This document shows, one piece after another, positions 59,180-64,000 of a stretch of DNA of 64,000 nucleotides; positions within the stretch are counted from its first letter, which is position 1; the number at the start of each line of letters is the position of its first letter. Under the pieces are notes generated by a model. The model did no database searches. It was not told the origin of the DNA and saw only the letters and a program-made list of their open reading frames with translations. A program made the translations under genes and the position numbers. This DNA comes from Rhodococcus koreensis (lineage in GTDB: Bacteria; Actinomycetota; Actinomycetes; Mycobacteriales; Mycobacteriaceae): contig NZ_FNSV01000005.1 of NCBI RefSeq assembly GCF_900105905.1, positions 4,402,001-4,466,000 of the forward strand. The letters run 5' to 3'.

Positions 59180-59539
59180 TCAGGTGCAGCAGTTGGGGTC
59201 GAGGACGACCCGCAGTGCGTCGAGAGCATCCGGTCGAGCGCTGTAGAAGACGTTCATGCCGCGACGGACAGGCTGGACCATTCCCGCCTTCTTCAGCTGG
59301 CCGAGGTGGTGGCTGACGGTCGATTCGGACAGCCCCACGCCGGTCGCGAGATCGCACGTGCACACCTCACCCTCGCTCGCGGTCAGCAGGATCGACATCA
59401 GCTTGATGCGGACCGGGTCGGCCAGTGCCTTGAGGCGCAGCGCGAGGTGCAGGGCGGCCTCGTCAGTCATCGGGGCGGCCGAGACGGGCGCGCAGCAGAT
59501 CGGCGCGGAGACATCTACGACCGGCAACGTCTTGGGCAT
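59180..59539 (-). CDS. ArsR/SmtB-family metalloid-responsive repressor
   Basis: Winged-helix repressor of 119 residues. The HTH is VGLSESTVSHHLGQLKKAGM (about residues 70-90). The helix-3 site CTCDLA matches the ELCVCDL-type As(III)/Cd(II) site of ArsR and CadC, and extra Cys pairs lie at the N-terminus (ICCAP) and C-terminus (NCCT). The ATG at 59539 has GGAGGA. It diverges from cadI, with two copies of a GACATATGTC dyad between them. Confidence 0.9.
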   Translation of the reverse strand: MPKTLPVVDVSAPICCAPVSAAPMTDEAALHLALRLKALADPVRIKLMSILLTASEGEVCTCDLATGVGLSESTVSHHLGQLKKAGMVQPVRRGMNVFYSARPDALDALRVVLDPNCCT

Positions 59540-59559
59540 GAATCCATCCTCCCAGGTTC

Positions 59560-59573
59560 TTGACATATGTCAA
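59560..59573. promoter_or_regulatory. ArsR operator dyad 1
   Basis: TTGACATATGTCAA, a perfect 14-bp dyad 20 bp upstream of the arsR ATG. Confidence 0.75.
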
Positions 59574-59603
59574 AAAGGTGGGATCCTGGGAGTGCAAGAA
59601 ATT

Positions 59604-59615
59604 CGACATATGTCG
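59604..59615. promoter_or_regulatory. ArsR operator dyad 2
   Basis: CGACATATGTCG, a perfect 12-bp dyad sharing the GACATATGTC core with dyad 1, 17 bp before the cadI ATG. The centres are 43 bp apart, about four helical turns. Confidence 0.75.
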
Positions 59616-59632
59616 CACAGGTGGAGGTTGTC

Positions 59633-60058
59633 ATGTCCCGCGCCCAACTCGCCCTCAATGTCGACAATCTGGAGGAAGCAGTCACGTTCTACTCGAAACT
59701 GTTCGATACACCACCGGCGAAACTGAAGCCGGGATACGCGAACTTCGCCATCGCGCAGCCACCCCTCAAGCTGGTGCTGCTGGAGAACCCCGGCGAGGGC
59801 GGCACCATCAACCACCTCGGCGTCGAGGTCGAATCGAGCGCCGAAGTGCACGAGGAGATCGCACGGCTGACCGGGGAAGGCCTCTTCACCGACGAGGAGC
59901 TCGGCACCACCTGTTGCTTCGCGACCCAGGACAAGGTGTGGGTCACCGGCCCCGCCGGCGAGAAGTGGGAGGTCTACACCGTGCTCGCCGACTCCGACAC
60001 GTTCGGGTCGAGCCCTCGGCACCTCGACCCCGATGCCGAGGGGGCCACCTGCTGCTAG
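59633..60058 (+). CDS. cadI: ArsI/CadI family heavy-metalloid-inducible protein
   Basis: Vicinal-oxygen-chelate protein of 141 residues. It aligns by eye with M. tuberculosis CadI (Rv2641) over most of its length: MSRAQLALNVDNLEEAVTFY, KPGYANFAIAQPPLKLVLLE, INHLGVEVE, TTCCFATQDKVWVTGP and KWEVYTVLADS. The vicinal cysteines of TTCCFATQ are those that bind organic As(III) in ArsI, a C-As lyase. Role: detoxification of organoarsenicals or cadmium. Controlled from the shared ArsR operators. Confidence 0.92.
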   Translation: MSRAQLALNVDNLEEAVTFYSKLFDTPPAKLKPGYANFAIAQPPLKLVLLENPGEGGTINHLGVEVESSAEVHEEIARLTGEGLFTDEELGTTCCFATQDKVWVTGPAGEKWEVYTVLADSDTFGSSPRHLDPDAEGATCC

Positions 60059-60065
60059 CCGACAA

Positions 60066-60110
60066 AGAGAAACCCCGCCACCTGCATCACTGCAGTCGAC
60101 GGGGCTTCTT
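60066..60110 (-). terminator. Terminator after tRNA-Arg
   Basis: On the minus strand GCCCCG pairs with CGGGG(T), with an inner CTGCA/TGCAG stem, followed by TTTCTC. It lies three bases after the tRNA and may also end cadI transcription. Confidence 0.7.
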
Positions 60111-60112
60111 TG

Positions 60113-60185
60113 TGCGCCCGAAGGGATTCGAACCCCTAACCTCTTGATCCGTAGTCAAGTGCTCTATCCGTTGAGCTACGGGCGC
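60113..60185 (-). tRNA. tRNA-Arg(ACG)
   Basis: A 73-nt class I tRNA on the minus strand. Acceptor GCGCCCG/CGGGCGC with discriminator A, D-arm GCTCAACGGATAGAGC, anticodon loop CTACGGA (ACG), and T-arm AGGGGTTCGAATCCCTT. CCA is not encoded. A34 is the TadA substrate. Confidence 0.95.
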
Positions 60186-60230
60186 ATGTTCTTCAGTTGT
60201 CTAACTCTCACCGGCCGACTAGGCCCGGTG

Positions 60231-60322
60231 TGGCGGAGGCGAGAGGATTTGAACCTCCGGTCCCTCGTAAAAGGGACAACTCATTAGCAGTGAGTCCCAT
60301 TCGGCCGCTCTGGCACGCCTCC
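60231..60322 (-). tRNA. tRNA-Ser(GCU)
   Basis: A 92-nt class II tRNA on the minus strand. Acceptor GGAGGCG/CGCCTCC, discriminator G and CCA encoded, anticodon loop CTGCTAA (GCU), long variable arm with GTCCCTTTTACGAGGGAC. It lies 45 bp upstream of tRNA-Arg and may share its transcript. Confidence 0.95.
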
Positions 60323-60421
60323 CTGGGGTGGTTCCGATCCCTTCGGACCGCCGGTGCGAAAGATTACACACCTTTCCACCACAAAGGCAAAACGGCTGGT
60401 CAGAGCGTACGGATGGCCGCT

Positions 60422-61147
60422 TTATCGCAGGTGGCTGTCGAACCAGTCGAAGATCCGCCGCTGCGCGTCGACGATGGCCTGGGCTCCCGGGTCGTCGTCC
60501 TTGCCGTCGGGCACCTGAGGCGGTTCGTCGGCCCGGTGCGCGAGCCCGGCATAACTCACGACGAGCCCCGCGACGTCGGATTTGGCGGTGGCGTCGCGCA
60601 GCAGCTCGACCTGATCGGGCGGCGTGGACGGATCGTCCTCCCCGTACAGACCGAGCCACGGGGCCTTCAGCTCGGGGGCGGCGTGCACCAGCGCAGGCGC
60701 CTCCTCCGACAGCGGGTCGACGATCCCACGGGCGGCGACACTCACGGCGGCGCCGACGGGACGCGTCGTGGCGACGAGCAGGGCGGCGGTCCCGGCGTCG
60801 TCGAAACCCAGCACCCCCACGCAGTCGGCGTAGATGCCCCGCGCGATCAGCCAGTCGAAGGTGGCATCGAAGTCGGCGAACAGCGATTCGCCGAACACCT
60901 CGACGTCGCTGGGCGCCGGTTCCCGGTGGAAGAGGTGCGGCGCTACCGTCACCCACCCTTCCATCGCGAGCGAGCGCATCAGATCGAGGAGAGGTTCGCT
61001 GAACGTGCGCGACTCGTGCAGGACCACGATCCCGCCCCGCGCCGGACCGTCCGGCTCCACCGCGGTGAGCGGAACACGCATCTGAGGGCTTTCCGGCGCG
61101 TCTCCGGACGTCCGCAGGGCTGCACTGTCCCTGAAGAATCCCGACAT
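60422..61147 (-). CDS. Dienelactone-hydrolase-like protein with altered nucleophile
   Basis: Alpha/beta-hydrolase of 241 residues in the DLH family. GGIVVLHESRTFSEPLLDLM near the N-terminus has the family HE motif, LYGEDDPSTP has the acid, and YAGLAHRADE the His. The nucleophile elbow, GFCxGG in true dienelactone hydrolases, here reads LGFDDAGTAA, with Asp in place of Cys or Ser. The protein may be inactive or use another chemistry. The ATG at 61147 is followed by SGFFRDSA. Confidence 0.78.
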   Translation of the reverse strand: MSGFFRDSAALRTSGDAPESPQMRVPLTAVEPDGPARGGIVVLHESRTFSEPLLDLMRSLAMEGWVTVAPHLFHREPAPSDVEVFGESLFADFDATFDWLIARGIYADCVGVLGFDDAGTAALLVATTRPVGAAVSVAARGIVDPLSEEAPALVHAAPELKAPWLGLYGEDDPSTPPDQVELLRDATAKSDVAGLVVSYAGLAHRADEPPQVPDGKDDDPGAQAIVDAQRRIFDWFDSHLR

Positions 61148-61208
61148 GTCCCTACCTTGGCACGAAGGGGGCGTCGGCGCAGTCGATCGGGAGGCGCATA
61201 ATCGCCTG

Positions 61209-62285
61209 GTGACTCCGCGAACCAGGGCAGACCTCGACACGATCCCGGCCTACATCCCCGGCAAGAGCTTTCCGGGCGCGATCAAGCTGGCGAGCAACGA
61301 GACCACGCTGGGCCCGCTGCCGAGCGTGCGGGACGCCATCGCGGACGCCGCCGCCAACGCGAACCGGTACCCGGACAACGGTCACGTCACCCTGATCGCG
61401 GCCCTCGCCGACCACCTCGGGGTGGCCACGGAGAACATCGCCGCGGGGTGCGGTTCGGTGAGCCTGTGCCAGGAATTGGTGCAGGCCACGTGCAACGACG
61501 GCGACGAGGTCATCTTCGCCTGGCGCTCCTTCGAGGCCTATCCCGTGGTCACCCAGGTCGGCGGGGCGACGCCCGTCAAGGTTCCGCTCACCGCCGACCA
61601 CGGGCACGACCTCGACGCGATGCTGGCCGCGATCACCGACCGCACCCGGCTGATCTTCGTCTGCAACCCGAACAACCCCACCGGCAACGCGCTGACGAAG
61701 GCCGAACTCGAGCGGTTCCTCGACGCCGTTCCCTCCGACGTCCTCGTGGCCCTCGACGAGGCCTACTTCGAGTACAACCGGTCCGACGCCGACGGCGTCG
61801 CCCTGTTCCGCGGACGCCCCAACGTGGTGGTGCTGCGCACGTTCTCCAAGGCGTACGGCCTGGCCGGCATCCGCGTGGGGTACGCGGTCGCCGATCCGGC
61901 GGTCGTCACCGCGCTGAGCAAGGTGCACATCGCGTTCGCGGTCAATGCCGTCGCGCAGGCCGCCGCCATCGCGTCGCTGGCCGCGTCCGGAGAACTGCTG
62001 GCACGCACGGACGGCGTCGTCGCCGAGCGGAACCGGGTTCGCGACGCCCTCCTCGCCGCCGGGTACGAGGTACCCGAATCCGCCGCCAACTTCGTCTACC
62101 TCCCGCTGGGCACCCGTTCCGGAGCGTTCGGTGCGGCCAGCGCCGAGGCCGGTGTTCTGCTGCGCCCGTACGGCGACGACGGGGTGCGGATCACGATCGG
62201 CGATCCCGCCGAGAACGATGCGTTCCTCGCGTTCGCGACGAGCACCGAGGCGCGCTCGATCGCGAACGTCGCGGTCCGGGCGTAA
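61209..62285 (+). CDS. hisC2: Histidinol-phosphate/aromatic aminotransferase
   Basis: PLP-dependent aminotransferase of 358 residues. It aligns by eye with M. tuberculosis HisC2 (Rv3772): IPAYIPGKSFPGAIKLASNE, NRYPDNG, GCGSVSLCQELVQ, IFVCNPNNPTGN, the PLP lysine in TFSKAYGLAG, and FLAFA at the end. It transaminates histidinol phosphate or, as in relatives, aromatic 2-oxo acids such as 4-hydroxyphenylpyruvate; tyrA elsewhere in the window makes that acid. The GTG at 61209 fits the family length. Confidence 0.9.
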   Translation: MTPRTRADLDTIPAYIPGKSFPGAIKLASNETTLGPLPSVRDAIADAAANANRYPDNGHVTLIAALADHLGVATENIAAGCGSVSLCQELVQATCNDGDEVIFAWRSFEAYPVVTQVGGATPVKVPLTADHGHDLDAMLAAITDRTRLIFVCNPNNPTGNALTKAELERFLDAVPSDVLVALDEAYFEYNRSDADGVALFRGRPNVVVLRTFSKAYGLAGIRVGYAVADPAVVTALSKVHIAFAVNAVAQAAAIASLAASGELLARTDGVVAERNRVRDALLAAGYEVPESAANFVYLPLGTRSGAFGAASAEAGVLLRPYGDDGVRITIGDPAENDAFLAFATSTEARSIANVAVRA

Positions 62286-62374
62286 CGCTCGAGACGTAAC
62301 CGTTACCCACGGGTACAACGCCCGTCACTCCTTGTTGGCAGACTCAGTGAGGTTTTGCCGAAGGGAGACCGCAC

Positions 62375-64000
62375 ATGCGTCGCCGCGCCGTGATCCGCAC
62401 CGCCGTGCTGGCGGCCGGACTGGCGACGACGCTGGCGATCTCGGTGACGTCGGGGCCGACGGCGCAGGCCCAGGATTCGGCGGTCTCCGTCCGGCTCCTC
62501 GCCTTCAACGACCTCCACGGCAGCCTCCAACCGCCGCCCGGCGTCCGCAGCCAGGTCAAGCACGCCGACGGTTCGCTGGTCCCGGCCGGCGGCGCCGCCT
62601 ACCTGGCCGCCTACGTCGCCCAGCTGCGCGGGCAGGCCACCCGTTCGCTGCTGTATTCGGTCGGCGACAACTGGGGGTCGTCGGCGCTCGAATCCGCGAT
62701 GTTTCACGACGAACCGACCGTGCAGCTGCTCGACAGAATGGGCGTCGACGCGTCCGCGATCGGCAATCACGAGCTCGACGAGGGGTACACGGAGTTCCGG
62801 CGGATGCAGACCGGCGGCTGCCATCCCGTCGACGGCTGCCGGTTCGGAAACACGTTCGCGGGCGCGGACTTCCCACTCCTCGCCGCGAACATGGAGTTCG
62901 ACGACGGCGCACCCGCGACACTGCCGTTCACCGTCGACTACGTGGAAGGCATCCCGGTCGGGGTCATCGCGACCATGCCCGCCGACACCGCCACGATGGT
63001 GACACCGGAGGGCGTGGGCGGACTGCGCTTCACGGACGAGCTCACCGCCGTCGACCGGACCGCGGATCTCCTCGACTTCTTCGGCGTGCGGGCCATCGTG
63101 CTGCTGATGCACAGGGGAGCCGAACCCGTCGCCGACAACGGCCCCAATTCGTGCGAGGTGACGTCGGGACCGGCACGCGACCTCGCACTGCGGGCGTCCC
63201 CGAAGGTCGACGTCATCTTCACGGCCGACAGCCACCAGCAGTACAACTGCTCGTTTCCCGACCCGATGGGGAACCCGCGCGTGATGATGCAGGGCGCGTC
63301 CCACGGCCGCATCATCTCCGTGGTCGACGTGTCGATCGACCGCACCACCCGCGACGTCCTGCGCGACCGCGCGTCCGCGTTCAATCAGGTGGTCACCCAC
63401 GACATCCCGCCCGACCCCGACATCCAGGCGCTCGCCGACAGCGCTGCCGCCCAGGCCTCCCGGGTCGGTGCGTCGCGGGTGGCGTCGCTGTCCGGCGACC
63501 TCACCCGCGACGAGACCCGCAGCGGTGAATCGGCCCTCGGGAACGCCGTCGCCGACGCCCAGCTGTCCGCCGGGTCCGGGCACGGCGCCCAGGTGGCGCT
63601 CACCAACCCCGGCGGGCTCCGCGAAGACCTGCTGCGGGGCGCCGACGGCGCCGTCACCTACGGGCAGACGTACGCCGCTCAACCGTTCGGCAACACCCTC
63701 GAGGTCCTGACCGTCACCGGCGCGGTGCTGAAGGCCGCTTTGGAGCAGCAGTTCCAGCCCCGCGGCGACGGCACGGTCACGGAACGGATCCTGGCGCCGT
63801 CTCGTTCGCTGACGTACACCCTGAATCGCTCGGCGATCGTCGGCGAACGTATCTCGGACCTCCGGGTGAACGGCGAGGCAGTCGACCCCGCCGTCTCCTA
63901 CCGGGTGGCGGTCAACAAGTTCCTCGCCGACGGCGGCGACGGCTTCGACGCCTTCCGCACCCGCACGGACGCGGTGCACGCGGGCTGCGACCTCGACGCC
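62375..64000 (+). CDS. Secreted 5'-nucleotidase/UshA-like phosphohydrolase, 3' end outside window
   Basis: Exported dimetal phosphohydrolase; 542 codons are visible and the gene runs off the edge. Signal peptide to about residue 32 (PTAQA-QDS). Catalytic domain motifs in order: LLAFNDLHGS (about 42-51), SVGDNWG, AIGNHELDEG, LLMHRGAE and FTADSHQQ. The C-terminal substrate domain has SALGNAVADAQL, LTNPGGLRED and VNKFLADGGDGFDAF. It would release nucleosides and phosphate outside the membrane. The ATG at 62375 follows AAGGGAGA. Confidence 0.93.
   Translation, partial: MRRRAVIRTAVLAAGLATTLAISVTSGPTAQAQDSAVSVRLLAFNDLHGSLQPPPGVRSQVKHADGSLVPAGGAAYLAAYVAQLRGQATRSLLYSVGDNWGSSALESAMFHDEPTVQLLDRMGVDASAIGNHELDEGYTEFRRMQTGGCHPVDGCRFGNTFAGADFPLLAANMEFDDGAPATLPFTVDYVEGIPVGVIATMPADTATMVTPEGVGGLRFTDELTAVDRTADLLDFFGVRAIVLLMHRGAEPVADNGPNSCEVTSGPARDLALRASPKVDVIFTADSHQQYNCSFPDPMGNPRVMMQGASHGRIISVVDVSIDRTTRDVLRDRASAFNQVVTHDIPPDPDIQALADSAAAQASRVGASRVASLSGDLTRDETRSGESALGNAVADAQLSAGSGHGAQVALTNPGGLREDLLRGADGAVTYGQTYAAQPFGNTLEVLTVTGAVLKAALEQQFQPRGDGTVTERILAPSRSLTYTLNRSAIVGERISDLRVNGEAVDPAVSYRVAVNKFLADGGDGFDAFRTRTDAVHAGCDLDA

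Overview
The window reads as a chromosomal segment of a high-GC, mycolic-acid-containing actinobacterium, most likely Rhodococcus of the jostii/opacus group. Pointers are a secreted mycolyltransferase, an MmpL-type RND exporter, a mycobacterial-type aspartate aminotransferase next to the SRP RNA gene, CadI, HisC2, a deazaflavin-dependent nitroreductase-like protein and a VanAB vanillate demethylase. GC-rich codon use is uniform. The species name is an inference.

Layout. 0-2.2 kb: ammonium transporter behind a four-half-site GlnR-like box, facing an HhH-GPD repair protein. 2.2-4.6 kb: divergent ferri-siderophore esterase and siderophore-binding lipoprotein sharing an iron box. 4.6-9.7 kb: DUF1206 protein, aspartate aminotransferase, SRP RNA, lipoprotein, tRNA-Ser(GGA), mycolyltransferase, DUF1275 protein. 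9.7-16.3 kb: lipoprotein, AraC regulator, MPI-like protein, secreted phosphoesterase, two TetR genes with palindromic operators, a frameshifted reductase and gluQ. 16.3-18.8 kb: three membrane proteins with low-complexity N-terminal tails. 18.9-21 kb: queuosine-precursor transporter and tgt. 21-24.2 kb: Tat-exported sulfatase with an unrecognised secreted partner. 24.2-31 kb: heterodimeric ABC exporter, MmpL exporter and its TetR. 31-35.2 kb: methyltransferase, then vanA, a small Cys protein, vanB and iclR. 35-40 kb: Rrf2 regulator, sterol-desaturase-like hydroxylase, YceI protein, tRNA-Ser(CGA), CsbD, tadA with its partner, tyrA. 40-52.7 kb: glycolipid-binding protein, antiporters, an orphan m5C methyltransferase with Vsr, methyltransferase, NmrA-like protein, serine hydrolase, MFS, DUF6325 and SHOCT proteins.

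52.7-57.2 kb is a patch of gene decay. A 2-hydroxyacid dehydrogenase is internally deleted, an MHS-type transporter has lost its N-terminus and is split by an IS carrying a frameshifted TnpB, and an SDR is broken at its catalytic motif; only a fumarylacetoacetase-family gene looks intact. A LysR regulator and an NTF2-like protein follow, so this looks like a former catabolic locus. 58.7-64 kb: hypothetical protein, ArsR/CadI metalloid pair with two operators, tRNA-Arg(ACG), tRNA-Ser(GCU), a dienelactone-hydrolase-like protein, hisC2 and a secreted 5'-nucleotidase cut by the window edge.

The most unusual non-coding signal is a set of long, nearly perfect intergenic palindromes (about 19.68, 24.19, 43.37, 47.47, 18.86 and 48.89 kb). 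They fall into sequence families, and one pair keeps pairing through compensatory substitutions.
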